Shown here piece after piece: positions 54,416 through 64,000 of a DNA stretch of 64,000 nt (the first letter of the stretch is position 1; each line of letters begins with the position of its first letter). The notes beneath the pieces are model-generated. The model worked only from the letters and a program-made list of their open reading frames with translations, was not told the origin of the DNA and made no database searches. Source of the DNA: a virus; the IMG/VR virus record IMGVR_UViG_3300025585_000039, positions 1-64,000 of that record; one strand, given 5' to 3'. The position numbers and the translations under genes are program-made.

Positions 54416-55572
54416 TATTGCACATCCAGGGCAAATCTAAATTCTAGGTAATTAGTTGTATTTTGTAATTTTACAATTGTTTCTGCATTTGTATTTTTAA
54501 TAACAGAATATCCAGTTAATCCGTACAAAGCATTTTCTGTTGAAACATTTTCAAGTCTCATTGCATCAATACACACAAAGAAATTTTCTGATGGCTCACC
54601 ATTTTTAATAACACATGAATAAATCTTTACAACATTAATAGCACTCCAGGCAAATGGGTTTGTTTTAAATAGTTCTTGTAATTGCTTTTTGACAACAACA
54701 TATCGGTTAGTGCTAAAGTCATACTGTCCTGATCCTGTGCCATTTGGTACATCGATTTCTAATTTTGCTGTTTGGCTAGATGATAAATTAGATCCACCAT
54801 CATCTGAAGAAAATTCAACAATAATACGAACAGCATCTGGAACTTCATTTGAATCTGCAATAGTATTTGCTACACTGAAAGCAAATCGTAACTCATCTGT
54901 TGGTGCATTCTTGCTAAAGTCTGCTACTAATCCAGATTGATGAATATGGTTCTCATCTCCAACAACGGAAAGTCTAGAAATACCATTAACTGTTTGTTTT
55001 TGAATATTGCAATGATTACCTCTAACAGCAACAATATTATTTAAAAATCGGCAACGCTCATATCTTGCAACTCTGTTTGCATCATTAAATACTCTATTGT
55101 TAGCGTTTGTTTGTAAAACATTGAGATCTGTAACAATATTATTACTATCTTCTGAACCATTTAGTGGTGTGTATATTGATGGAATTGACGTTGCCTGCTC
55201 TTCTCCAGAAAGGTGCTCTTCCCAGTTTTCCTCTGGAGAATAAGCAAACAAAGTTTTACTGTCATAAGCACCTGCTGTATTATTGGATCCTGCAGAATAA
55301 ATTCCTACTTCAGATAACTCATATCTTTCTTCACTAGGTAGTTCAGCAGTAAATACAATCTTAGAAATACCGTTCTCAGTTACAAAGCCACGAGAAGCAA
55401 TTGGAACACGAAACATCTCAAAATCTAGGTTTGTCTTATTTGAATAATCTGCAAAGTTGTCCCCAGTATCTAGAGGGGTTGGTCCACATCCAACAGCAAT
55501 GTAAGAGGCGTAGGCTGGAGCCTGGCCAATAAGGTATTTGGCTAAAATTCTTTTCCCAGTATTAGTAATCAT
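54415..55572 (-). CDS. tail fibre/baseplate protein
   Basis: A 385-aa protein. Start: MITNTGKRILAKYLIGQAPA, then YASYIAVGCGPT and a FTAELPSEERYELSEVGIY segment typical of phage fibre proteins (T4 gp12/J-like domain pattern). The later part has lectin-like jelly-roll features (LRFAFSVANT; LEFRFALDVQ). Probably host recognition. Confidence 0.6.
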   Translation of the reverse strand: MITNTGKRILAKYLIGQAPAYASYIAVGCGPTPLDTGDNFADYSNKTNLDFEMFRVPIASRGFVTENGISKIVFTAELPSEERYELSEVGIYSAGSNNTAGAYDSKTLFAYSPEENWEEHLSGEEQATSIPSIYTPLNGSEDSNNIVTDLNVLQTNANNRVFNDANRVARYERCRFLNNIVAVRGNHCNIQKQTVNGISRLSVVGDENHIHQSGLVADFSKNAPTDELRFAFSVANTIADSNEVPDAVRIIVEFSSDDGGSNLSSSQTAKLEIDVPNGTGSGQYDFSTNRYVVVKKQLQELFKTNPFAWSAINVVKIYSCVIKNGEPSENFFVCIDAMRLENVSTENALYGLTGYSVIKNTNAETIVKLQNTTNYLEFRFALDVQ

Positions 55573-56063
55573 TAATTATTCACCTCATATATTGTATCAT
55601 TAAGTAGGTCCCCAGCGTTTAGCATTTGAACCTCTACCTGCTCGTCTTCTTCTAGGTTAATAACATTAATAATGATGTCCCCAGTTTCTGAATCGATATA
55701 GACAATTTCCCCATTGGGTCCAGTACCAACATCTGGCACCTTGTTTTCAAACTTGATTGGGAAATTCTTAAAAAATGTATTTGCAGTATTTTGTAATGAT
55801 AAAACATTTTGTGGATTATATTGCAAATAAATGCTTGTTAGGTTTTTGATTGGTTGGTAGGATACTAGTTGACCTGCAACAATATCGTTTCTTGCTATAT
55901 TAATAATTTCCTCAGCACCTATATCCTCAAATAGAAGGTCTGTCATTACCTCTACTGGTACGACCTCTTCTGTTGTAATAATTAGATCAGGTGTCGCTAC
56001 TTTGATTCCTGACGTTGATGTTGATGGAACAATTGTTGGTAAGTTGGGTGTTGCCTCTACCAT
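55572..56063 (-). CDS. hypothetical tail-region protein
   Basis: A 163-aa acidic protein with a Thr/Pro-rich start (NLPTIVPSTSTSG), LVSYQPIKNLTSIYLQYNPQ, and a C-terminal EEDEQVEVQMLNAGD. It is in a tail operon and probably structural. No family is recognised. Confidence 0.55.
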   Translation of the reverse strand: MVEATPNLPTIVPSTSTSGIKVATPDLIITTEEVVPVEVMTDLLFEDIGAEEIINIARNDIVAGQLVSYQPIKNLTSIYLQYNPQNVLSLQNTANTFFKNFPIKFENKVPDVGTGPNGEIVYIDSETGDIIINVINLEEDEQVEVQMLNAGDLLNDTIYEVNN

Positions 56064-59000
56064 TATTTTACCTCACTTAAAAATACCGTCATGTTAGGGC
56101 CATGACCATCTTTGCTATATTCAATATTATATACTACAAAACGGTCTGTATCTGAAACCAAAACATCTACATCTTCTTGTTTAAATTTAATATTAACAAT
56201 ATCTCCAAGTTGTAATGTTGGCATTGCAAATATTTTAAGACCAATAGATTTTCTTGGCTTAGAGATTTTTGAAATAATCCATTCCATCATATTTTGTGCA
56301 TCGTCATATGATTGTATGTATGGTGCATTTAATGAAAAATCTTTTTTACCATGAGTTAATCTACTTATTTTAATATCCTCATAAAGTTTATTAACCTTAA
56401 ATGGAGAAGATATTAAATTGGTTCCCTTAAATTGTGGATTAGAAAAATTAGAATTTTTAGTAAAATATTCATCCACAGTATAATCATTCTGAGACTGCTG
56501 CGTAAATGTTACGCCCTGAATTCTTAAATAATTTCCACTACCGCTGTCCAAACTTAATGCTTTGTCTGTTGCATTAAATACCATAAATTCTGCTGCATAC
56601 GATCCTGCCCTAAAGCCAGAGACGGTATATCCCTTAATGTTATTAAATGTTGGTGACAATTTTGCATAAAGTGCAGGAAAGGCTTTATCATATTTTACAT
56701 TAAAGTAATGTGCCTCTCTCATGATTGTGCCAAATTCGTCAAAGTATATCTTATATGCAGGTGGTTCTGCTGGATTGATTCCAGATAGGTATGTGCCCTG
56801 AATTACACCACTCATTGCATATTTTCTAAAAGCCTCATTGGTATTAATTTCACTATCAGAATATATATTGTTTATAGGTAGGTCTAGGGCATATGCGGTA
56901 TTCTGACTATAGTTATTTGTTAATGCATAAACATTTTCAAACATTACCCTGGAAGATCCACGCAAAAATAATGCCATATTATTATATTTTGGTAGAGGAT
57001 CTGTATCATCTACTGTAGCAACAAGTCTGTTATTAATATACAAGAAAAACCTTCTTATATTTCCTATGTCCAAATATTCTACTCCAAGGTCATATACCGT
57101 TTGCTTATCTTGTCCAGAAATTCTATATTGGCCAACAAGCGTTCCAGAGTCTACTAAAACCTCGGCAAGTCCAGACCATAGTTTAATTGGAACTGCTAAT
57201 TCACCAGATGCGTCTTTTTTAATTTTATAAAAAATAACATTACTTACTCCAGAATCCTGATCACTATACGCCTCTATATTGTTTGCTGTAAGTGCTGCCA
57301 ACTCAAAGTAATATCCATTGTTTGTATTTGGATTAACCATAACTGCTAAACCACCAGAAGATCCACCAATCTGTAAACTATTTTGTGGGGTGGTTCCTGT
57401 AACAGTATAATATATACCAGTTCCAATTGGTGTTTGACCACGACTCTCACTATTTTCAATTTTACCAATAATACGCATACGTGTACCAAAATGCTTAAAT
57501 CTATCATTCAATGGTTTATAAACATAAGAAATATAATCTAATGGTCTATCTGCTGTTGCAAAAGAAGGGCCATTCATTACCAGAGCAGATGACTGAACGG
57601 TACCAGTATCTGTACTCTTTTTGCTATTAACTTCTGTTTCTGTTAAATATCTACTTGACAAAAAGTTTCTAATAATTCCATTTCTTGTAGTGTTATTAGC
57701 AAGTGTTTGTCTCATACCTGCGACACCTTCAACTGTTGCAGGCAATACCTTATCTGTAAATAAATAGTCTGCATTCATTTGACATGCACGAACATACGCA
57801 TTGTCTGACCAGTTAGATGCTAGTCCTGCGTTATGTGAAACTATAGGTGTTCCAAATTGTCCTCTACCGTGTTTTGCAACTGCACCATTTTTGAGCATAA
57901 GGACTCCGCCAACCTCTTCATAGTTTGGTTCGCTATAAATTCTGATCAATCCAGTTGGATAGATTTTTCCATTAAAAGGTAGTTTAGAAAAATAGTTCTG
58001 ATACTCTTGTGTGCTTGTAATCCAAACATTTCCAAATCCAGAAATGTTAAATTGTGCAGCATCAAATTTGATAATTTCACCATTGGCATAGAAGTATCCA
58101 TTGTATCTGGTTAACCAGGAAATGCCTTCACCAAAGTCCATGGTATTGTTTACAACCATTCTATTTACTACTGTCGGTACAGCACTTGAAAGATCTGTAT
58201 TTAATGGAATAGCAGCAAGGGCAAAGTTGGACATATTTGTAACGTTTTGATTAACAGACTTGATTGCTTCTGTACCCGTGGCTTCCCACAATAGAGCAGG
58301 TTGATAAATCCAGGTCTTGTCTTGATCAACCATGCTTGCCTGCTTGATTGAGCCATACTGTCTTTGTATATGCTTTGTATTATATGTAATTCTTCCATCA
58401 TTGATAATTGCATTGTCTTGAGAGGCAACTTCAATAATGTTAGCCAATTTTGTTGATGTTGGTTTATTTTTGTAGACACCAGTTTTTTCAAAATCTTGTG
58501 TACCATATAGTGTCATGTCAATGCCTCTTTGTGTTTCAGAAGGCATAATATAATTTTTTGACATCATTACAAAATTATTATATTCATCAAAAAACATTGC
58601 TGTCTGTGTTGATACTGCTAAATCGTTTAAAATTTCTGCCACAGTTTTATCTGGTGGAATATAGAAAAATGGAATAATAGCATTTGCTTCATTATTAATA
58701 AACTTAAAGACATAGTTAGAAAATCCAACTGAGTCCAACAACAAAGAAACAGCATATGTTAGTGACGCATCTTGGATCAACATCTGAGGGGCAGTAATTG
58801 ATTCAAAATAAAAATATAAATCTCTTAATGTTATGTCAACCTGTCTTGTATTTGCATTGATGGCAGGAAAACCTTCGGAGTACATTGTCTTGATTGGAAT
58901 ATAATAATCATATCCATCAACATTTACAATAATCTCATAAAACTTAATTTGAAGATGTCTTGATGTATACTTTGCAATAATGCTATTTGGATTATTAATA

Positions 59001-60343
59001 TTAAAAGAATTGTTATAGTCAAATAGTTGTAGCATACCAGTTGATGCTAATAGTTGACCAACAGGTAGTGCTGAGCCAGATAGATCAGATGCCGACTTTG
59101 TTATTGAATAGTTTGTTGTCAAATCAGAAATATTGGCTGATAGTCTTGGCGAAAGTTCAATAAGGTCAAATGTAGAGTTGGCCTTGTTCATAGTTTCTAC
59201 CACTATTCTGATACCCTGAATATATTCAAACTGTCTATACTTATTAGATGCTGTCATAGGATCATTAAAATAATCTGGATTTGATAAGTCTGTTACAAAG
59301 TTGGTGAGTCTATCTACCGTTTCTTCTTGTAGATACCATCCATATGTTGGTACAAAGGTTTCATAGGCTTCTCCAGTCCAAATATGAAATGTTCCAATAT
59401 CATGCTGGCTATTTTTAATTAAGTAAGCATATCCAACAATAGACTTTTCTGGTAAAAAGGTGATTGTATTATAGTCTTCTGCATAAATAAAGATGTCCCT
59501 ATATTTATCTGGAACAATTAATCCATATGCAAGTTCAACATAGCCGTCAGACTTAATAATCTTAGTTCCATCTTTTCTAACAGATGCTTTATTAAAAGAT
59601 ATTGCATCGACCCAATTATTATTTTTTAAAAACTGTACCTTCCATTTTTGTGGAGTTGTTTGGTTAGCATCTCCATATAGTGGATCTGAGAATGTTCCTG
59701 CATTTGTTGAGAAAGGTCCAAGATCTGTTGAGCCAACATTTGTTTGCATTTTGATTACTACTCTATTTGATGGTACCTGATCTTTATAAACTACATATGG
59801 AGCAGTATCATCAATATAGAAATCGCCATTAATATTGTTATTAGCAAGACCACGCTCTACGTTATTCTCTGTACGAAAAGATGTCCAGTATTTAAAAGTA
59901 TCGTTTTTGTCTGCCATGTAATATCTTGGTCTTGTTGACATATTCAAATTAGAATGATGGACATATTTGCCATTTAAATAAACTGCCTTATTAATACCAG
60001 ATCTAGGTCTAATCACACCGAAGCAATCTTCTAGAGAGTATAACAGTTTCATCTTATCTTTTACTGATTTAAATACTTGTGGCTGATCATCCTCATCAAT
60101 TCCACCATCAACTGTAATATCTGAATCAGTTGCATCTGTATAATGTCCGTTAATATCATTTTCATCAAATGACGGATTGATATTTTTATACAGAGATTCA
60201 GGGTCTGTTGGTCTATATCTATAATTTCCAATTTGTAAAATATTTGTTGGAATATTCATGTTCCACTCAGCCACAATTGCTGACTGTGTTTTAATTGTAG
60301 AAGAAGTCTCTAGATGATTTTGTAGATCTGTATCTTGAAACAT
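56063..60343 (-). CDS. large minor tail protein (receptor/hub region)
   Basis: A 1426-aa protein. The N-terminal part is a long beta-rich hub-like region (LSPRLSANISDLTTNYSITKS; DITLRDLYFYFESI). The middle has LamG/concanavalin-like segments (YDLGVEYLDIGNIRRFFLYI; NNRLVATVDDTDP; MALFLRGSSRVMFENVYALT). The C-terminal SEVK ends a gp27-like domain (QLGDIVNIKFKQEDVDVLV). It probably forms the tail tip and contacts host glycans. The start at 60343 follows the TAATG overlap; a longer start at 60376 is possible. Confidence 0.65.
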   Translation of the reverse strand: MFQDTDLQNHLETSSTIKTQSAIVAEWNMNIPTNILQIGNYRYRPTDPESLYKNINPSFDENDINGHYTDATDSDITVDGGIDEDDQPQVFKSVKDKMKLLYSLEDCFGVIRPRSGINKAVYLNGKYVHHSNLNMSTRPRYYMADKNDTFKYWTSFRTENNVERGLANNNINGDFYIDDTAPYVVYKDQVPSNRVVIKMQTNVGSTDLGPFSTNAGTFSDPLYGDANQTTPQKWKVQFLKNNNWVDAISFNKASVRKDGTKIIKSDGYVELAYGLIVPDKYRDIFIYAEDYNTITFLPEKSIVGYAYLIKNSQHDIGTFHIWTGEAYETFVPTYGWYLQEETVDRLTNFVTDLSNPDYFNDPMTASNKYRQFEYIQGIRIVVETMNKANSTFDLIELSPRLSANISDLTTNYSITKSASDLSGSALPVGQLLASTGMLQLFDYNNSFNINNPNSIIAKYTSRHLQIKFYEIIVNVDGYDYYIPIKTMYSEGFPAINANTRQVDITLRDLYFYFESITAPQMLIQDASLTYAVSLLLDSVGFSNYVFKFINNEANAIIPFFYIPPDKTVAEILNDLAVSTQTAMFFDEYNNFVMMSKNYIMPSETQRGIDMTLYGTQDFEKTGVYKNKPTSTKLANIIEVASQDNAIINDGRITYNTKHIQRQYGSIKQASMVDQDKTWIYQPALLWEATGTEAIKSVNQNVTNMSNFALAAIPLNTDLSSAVPTVVNRMVVNNTMDFGEGISWLTRYNGYFYANGEIIKFDAAQFNISGFGNVWITSTQEYQNYFSKLPFNGKIYPTGLIRIYSEPNYEEVGGVLMLKNGAVAKHGRGQFGTPIVSHNAGLASNWSDNAYVRACQMNADYLFTDKVLPATVEGVAGMRQTLANNTTRNGIIRNFLSSRYLTETEVNSKKSTDTGTVQSSALVMNGPSFATADRPLDYISYVYKPLNDRFKHFGTRMRIIGKIENSESRGQTPIGTGIYYTVTGTTPQNSLQIGGSSGGLAVMVNPNTNNGYYFELAALTANNIEAYSDQDSGVSNVIFYKIKKDASGELAVPIKLWSGLAEVLVDSGTLVGQYRISGQDKQTVYDLGVEYLDIGNIRRFFLYINNRLVATVDDTDPLPKYNNMALFLRGSSRVMFENVYALTNNYSQNTAYALDLPINNIYSDSEINTNEAFRKYAMSGVIQGTYLSGINPAEPPAYKIYFDEFGTIMREAHYFNVKYDKAFPALYAKLSPTFNNIKGYTVSGFRAGSYAAEFMVFNATDKALSLDSGSGNYLRIQGVTFTQQSQNDYTVDEYFTKNSNFSNPQFKGTNLISSPFKVNKLYEDIKISRLTHGKKDFSLNAPYIQSYDDAQNMMEWIISKISKPRKSIGLKIFAMPTLQLGDIVNIKFKQEDVDVLVSDTDRFVVYNIEYSKDGHGPNMTVFLSEVK

Positions 60344-61002
60344 TATACCTCTTCCAGGGTTACATTGATATTCCACATGTCATGACCAACAATGCCACCT
60401 TCTGACGATGTTCCAGTACCCCTCTTAGCAACATTATATGAAAAGTTTGATATATAAACTTCAATCAATTCGTTATATTGGTTAATGTGTCCAAATGGTT
60501 CTTCAGCATTTTTAAAGTTCTTATAGTTATCATATGCAAGAAACATCCAGAATGGACCAGTATGATTATTGTACCAATCTAATAACTCTACTCCACCTGC
60601 TCCACCATCAGCAGTATATTCGTATTCGCTCTTATGGTATGGAGACTTTCCTTGAGAATTAAATTCAGCATTCATGTTATATGCTCTAGATGGAAGCATA
60701 TCCCAAGACATTGAAACTGTCATCTTGTCTGCTGTATGGTAAGACCTCATCCTACCATTAATCATTCTCTCACGTGTTTCTATTCTGGTTGGTGAAAAAT
60801 CTAATGGAGATCTATTGTGATCTGATAAAATAAGGAATTGGTTATATAGTGTTGTATCTGATGTACCGCCAGTATACTGACCAACCTCTAACCCATTTGG
60901 AACATACAGTCCATTAACAAGCGTTCCAGAATTCTCTGACCATAAAACTGCCTGTGGTCTTTGATATCTTTGTCTACCATTCATATAGGCCGTGGTACTC
61001 AT
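60343..61002 (-). CDS. minor tail protein
   Basis: A 219-aa protein. MNGRQRYQRPQAVLWSEN, RIETRERMINGRMRSYH and MTVSMSWDMLPSR, with a late GPFWMFLAYDNY, match the distal-tail-like protein that follows the tape measure in many actinophages. Confidence 0.6.
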   Translation of the reverse strand: MSTTAYMNGRQRYQRPQAVLWSENSGTLVNGLYVPNGLEVGQYTGGTSDTTLYNQFLILSDHNRSPLDFSPTRIETRERMINGRMRSYHTADKMTVSMSWDMLPSRAYNMNAEFNSQGKSPYHKSEYEYTADGGAGGVELLDWYNNHTGPFWMFLAYDNYKNFKNAEEPFGHINQYNELIEVYISNFSYNVAKRGTGTSSEGGIVGHDMWNINVTLEEV

Positions 61003-64000
61003 TATACTCTTTGCCCCCTAAGTTTTTGAGAATCAATTCTTCGCAATTGTGCCATTACAGTTTGTGCAATGTCTTCTGGTGAAGCATCGGATTGAGCATT
61101 TACTGTCAAGTTATAATTATACATGCTATCACCAATAGATTTTCCGCTATTAATTGCTTTCATTCTATCCAAACCAAAATTACTTACGGCATAACGACTC
61201 ATAACAAATTCTCCAGGTGTTAGCATTGCTGGAACAGTATCTGTTCCCTTTGCATAGCCACCAGCAACAAAATATTTTGGAATAATTCCACCAGCAGATC
61301 TATAATATGAATCTTCATACATCATGATTTTTGTTGCTTTTGTTGCAGCCTCTGCTTCTTTAAGTTTTTGTAATGCTGCTGCTTGTTTTTCTGCTGCTGC
61401 TTGCTGTGCTGCATATGCAATTGCTTGTCCAGTATAACGTGCTGAGGACATTACTCCTGATACGCCACCTAATGCAGCAGTAGCCGCTTTATCAGATAAT
61501 AGGCTTGCTGCCATATCATTAGCAATCTTGCTTGCAGAAGTATCTGTGGTTGTTCCATTCTTTATTGATGTAAGTAGTTTATCTGTTTCGGTTTTTACCG
61601 TTGCATTTGTCTTATCAATATTTCCTGGGTTTGTGGTTGTACCATTGCCTCCGCCTCCGCCACCACCGCCACCGCCAGTGGCACCAGTTCCTGCCTTAAA
61701 TGCTGCTTGTGCTGCGATGGCACCATTGATGGCTGCTATAACGGCATTCCATGCCTGCTCAACAGATATAACACCTGATGCAACAGCGTCCAGATCAATA
61801 GCCATTGTGTCTAGATAATCATTTGTTGCATTAACTGCTTCTTTAATTAACTCCCACTCAGCCTTAGATCTTCCTTGTTTATCAATAATAGCATCGATTG
61901 CCTTTTGCATATCAGTGTTATATTTATTAATAACTTCATTCATCTTATCAAGTTTATCTTGCTCAGCCTTAACCAAATCTTGTGCTTTTTTCAAAGTGGT
62001 TTGTTGAATGGTATAAATCTCATCTTCTTTAGTTCTAACCATTTCTTGCAACTGTGTTCTTGTATAGAGAACGCCATTAATATCAACCTGAATCTTTTCA
62101 ATTTCTTTTTGTTGTTGAATCTCTAGTTGCTTCTTGCGTTCTTGCAAAGCGTCAATAGATGACTGTGTGGAGTTTTCTGCAGCCTTGGCCTGCATATCTT
62201 GTGCAATTTGTGCAGCAGCAGAAATGTCACCTTGAGACAAAGCATCGGCAAGGCTTGTTTTTTGTTTTTCCTGCTCAGCAAGTTTAGAATTAATATCCTT
62301 AACTTTATTTAATGCTTCAATTTGTGAATCAATAGCATCGGTTCTCTTCTTGTAGGCATCATTGATTTTATCTTCTTCTCTACCAATTAAATCAAGGCCT
62401 CTATTCCAAAGAGCAATTTCTTCTTGCTTTTTATCAATTGCTTCATTAATTGCATCAACTTCTTTTTGTTTTGCTTTAACGACTTCTTCTTGTGCTGAAA
62501 TTGCCTGTTGATATTTTTCTGGGGACATGCCCTGTTGTTCAATAAAGTTCTTTCTCTGTTGCTGTTTAATAACAACTTCCTGATATTTGAAATATTGATC
62601 AACTTTGTCTGCTTCAGTTTCCTGTTCTTGTTGTGCAGCAAACTTAGCAGCCTTTAATTCTTTAGCAAGTTGTTTTGTTGCTTCTGCTCCAGCCTTGGCA
62701 CCAGCAATAAAATTCTTAAAGTCATTAGAGTTAATATCTTCTGCTGCTATGTTAGCAGTCAATGCAGCATTTTCCAATACTGCTAAAATCTGACTTGCAG
62801 ATAGGCCAGCCTTTTGTAATTTACCAAATGCAGTAACTTGCTCTTGTGTATTTATAACAATTTGTTGTTGTTGATCAACAAATGTCATTAAAGAATTTTC
62901 TTTAGTAAATTGAAGAATTGCCTTACCCAAATCTCCAAAAATAACCTTTCCATCTTTAAGTCTATAAATTCTATCGCCAAGTTTTTTCAATGTTTCAGAA
63001 TCAATATTATTAATAATGTCAATTGCTTCTTGTGTTGCACCAGCACTACGCATTAGGTTGTCCATGCCCTTGAAGCCAGACATGTCCTTGCTTAATGCTT
63101 TAACAAAATCATTATATGAACCAAGGGCGTTGATTGATTCTAATTTAAACATCTTTAATTTTTTCATTAACTCATCTGTAAATAATGTCTTACGAGTGTT
63201 GCCAGTAGTATCTGTAATAGTTTTTGTGCCTGGAGTTTCTTTTGGATTTTGTAATACCTTTGCAGCCTCTTCTTGTGCTTTTTTAGCATCAGCAATAGTT
63301 TTCTTAAGTCTTGCTTCTTCTAAAATTAAAGCACTATTTGCTCTATCTCCTGCCAATGCCTTTTGAACTTTGTCAAGTGCTTTTTGTGCTTCCTGTATTG
63401 TCATTTGAGCAATAGCACCCTTACTCAAATCTGATGTTTGAATAATCTTAATAGCAACTGAATATTCTTTGCCAGAAATCTGTTCTAATATTTTTGGAAT
63501 AAGAACAAGATCCATCATTGTCAAACTTCCATTAGCAAATCCCATCATCAGGGAAATTTGTGTATTTTTTGGTAACTTGGCCAAATCATCTTTAATTCTT
63601 TTTGCAAATTTTGGATTTGATTTTTCTAATGTAGAAAATACCTGTGTAGCAAGATCTGCCAAAGAATCCTTGGCTAATTCACCACTACTATCAATTTTAT
63701 CTAATGCCTTAACTAATTCGACTGTAGATGATCCAATACCTGCAAAATTATTCCAAATAGCATCAAATTGTTTATTATAATCTTCTTGTTTAATTGCGCC
63801 ATCTGCATACTGCTGATTTAATACAGCCAAACTTTGTGTTTGTTGTTGAAATGCTAAATCTAATTGCATTGATGCTAATTGCACCTTAGATTGTAAATCT
63901 TTATATATTTTAAGTGAATCAATTTCAAGTGGAATATTGAAATTTAGACCACGCATTAACTGTTTTCCAGCACCTAAAACTTCACTCCAGAAACCACCAG
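61002..64000 (-). CDS. tape measure protein (5' end beyond the window)
   Basis: At least 998 codons; the frame stays open past 64000, so the start lies outside. The N-terminal part is helical with coiled coils (QLDLAFQQQTQSLAVLNQQY). A long K/Q/E heptad region spans the middle. A poly-Gly linker (about 61650) precedes a C-terminal domain with PGEFVMSRYAVSNFGLDRM, the usual actinophage tape-measure ending. It sets tail length and may be ejected. Confidence 0.85.
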   Translation of the reverse strand, partial: GGFWSEVLGAGKQLMRGLNFNIPLEIDSLKIYKDLQSKVQLASMQLDLAFQQQTQSLAVLNQQYADGAIKQEDYNKQFDAIWNNFAGIGSSTVELVKALDKIDSSGELAKDSLADLATQVFSTLEKSNPKFAKRIKDDLAKLPKNTQISLMMGFANGSLTMMDLVLIPKILEQISGKEYSVAIKIIQTSDLSKGAIAQMTIQEAQKALDKVQKALAGDRANSALILEEARLKKTIADAKKAQEEAAKVLQNPKETPGTKTITDTTGNTRKTLFTDELMKKLKMFKLESINALGSYNDFVKALSKDMSGFKGMDNLMRSAGATQEAIDIINNIDSETLKKLGDRIYRLKDGKVIFGDLGKAILQFTKENSLMTFVDQQQQIVINTQEQVTAFGKLQKAGLSASQILAVLENAALTANIAAEDINSNDFKNFIAGAKAGAEATKQLAKELKAAKFAAQQEQETEADKVDQYFKYQEVVIKQQQRKNFIEQQGMSPEKYQQAISAQEEVVKAKQKEVDAINEAIDKKQEEIALWNRGLDLIGREEDKINDAYKKRTDAIDSQIEALNKVKDINSKLAEQEKQKTSLADALSQGDISAAAQIAQDMQAKAAENSTQSSIDALQERKKQLEIQQQKEIEKIQVDINGVLYTRTQLQEMVRTKEDEIYTIQQTTLKKAQDLVKAEQDKLDKMNEVINKYNTDMQKAIDAIIDKQGRSKAEWELIKEAVNATNDYLDTMAIDLDAVASGVISVEQAWNAVIAAINGAIAAQAAFKAGTGATGGGGGGGGGGNGTTTNPGNIDKTNATVKTETDKLLTSIKNGTTTDTSASKIANDMAASLLSDKAATAALGGVSGVMSSARYTGQAIAYAAQQAAAEKQAAALQKLKEAEAATKATKIMMYEDSYYRSAGGIIPKYFVAGGYAKGTDTVPAMLTPGEFVMSRYAVSNFGLDRMKAINSGKSIGDSMYNYNLTVNAQSDASPEDIAQTVMAQLRRIDSQKLRGQRV

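Noticed and set aside
1-64000. CRISPR array, rRNA, integrase, transposase or attachment site
   Set aside because: None found: no regularly spaced repeats, no rRNA-like conserved segments, no recombinase catalytic motifs. A small HTH protein alone does not show lysogeny.

Overview
This window is part of a double-stranded DNA tailed phage genome with an actinobacterial host signature. The evidence for the host is a WhiB-type Fe-S protein (17579-17860), a DUF7455-like zinc protein, many small proteins of actinophage type, and pervasive leaderless transcription (TATAAT-like -10, 6-7 nt, then the start codon), which is common in Actinobacteria. The sequence is AT-rich. The phage tRNAs mostly read A/U-ending codons (Gln TTG, Leu TAA, Arg TCT, Thr TGT, Glu TTC, Gly TCC, plus Asp GTC and Asn GTT). 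A freshwater nanopelagic actinobacterial host is a reasonable guess, but it is inference. No integrase, portal or capsid gene is visible. The right end runs off inside the tape measure gene.

Layout. (1) 1-9.2 kb, mainly + strand: an AT-rich left end with consensus promoters and DnaA-box-like repeats, then many tiny zinc-ribbon or membrane proteins. Among them lie metabolic genes: a PduO-type cobalamin adenosyltransferase, a 2-oxoglutarate/Fe(II) oxygenase paired with a luciferase-like flavin monooxygenase, two sulfotransferases and a CDGSH iron-sulfur protein. Three tRNAs follow. (2) 9.1-14.7 kb, mixed strands: two methyltransferases, two oxygenases, a third sulfotransferase, Dps, Hsp20, an HNH nuclease and a candidate structured RNA. 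(3) 14.8-29.4 kb, minus strand: a long accessory operon with XapX, SGNH hydrolase, WhiB, SNase, two DUF2061 proteins, an APS-kinase/nucleotidyltransferase fusion, endolysin, a NodU/TobZ-type carbamoyltransferase, six more oxygenases in total, and a GT60-like glycosyltransferase. (4) 29.4-36.4 kb, minus strand: five tRNAs, a secreted subtilase-like protein, a DUF885 metallopeptidase, holin-like membrane proteins and two secreted surface-type proteins. (5) 36.4-53.5 kb, minus strand: terminase, then recombination and replication genes (RuvC-like, Cas4-like, RecA, MazG, DnaE, ssDNA-binding protein, primase, DnaB), interrupted by three tandem oxygenases. (6) 53.5-64 kb, minus strand: tail genes up to the tape measure.

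The most unusual feature is the chemistry. Eleven putative 2OG/Fe(II) oxygenases, three PAPS-type sulfotransferases with an APS-kinase-like enzyme, a carbamoyltransferase, a GT60-like glycosyltransferase, two SGNH hydrolases and methyltransferases are encoded in 64 kb. One locus (23.6-27.2 kb) puts two prolyl-4-hydroxylase-like genes directly beside a homologue of the enzyme family that in eukaryotes adds GlcNAc to hydroxyproline. The same phage encodes a secreted protein with a long Pro/Thr/Glu repeat. A phage-encoded hydroxylation, glycosylation and sulfation system for its own or host surface molecules is therefore a testable hypothesis, not a demonstrated fact. A second window-wide result is the uniform leaderless promoter architecture, found at about 19 starts. 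It corrects several gene starts and reveals GTG starts.
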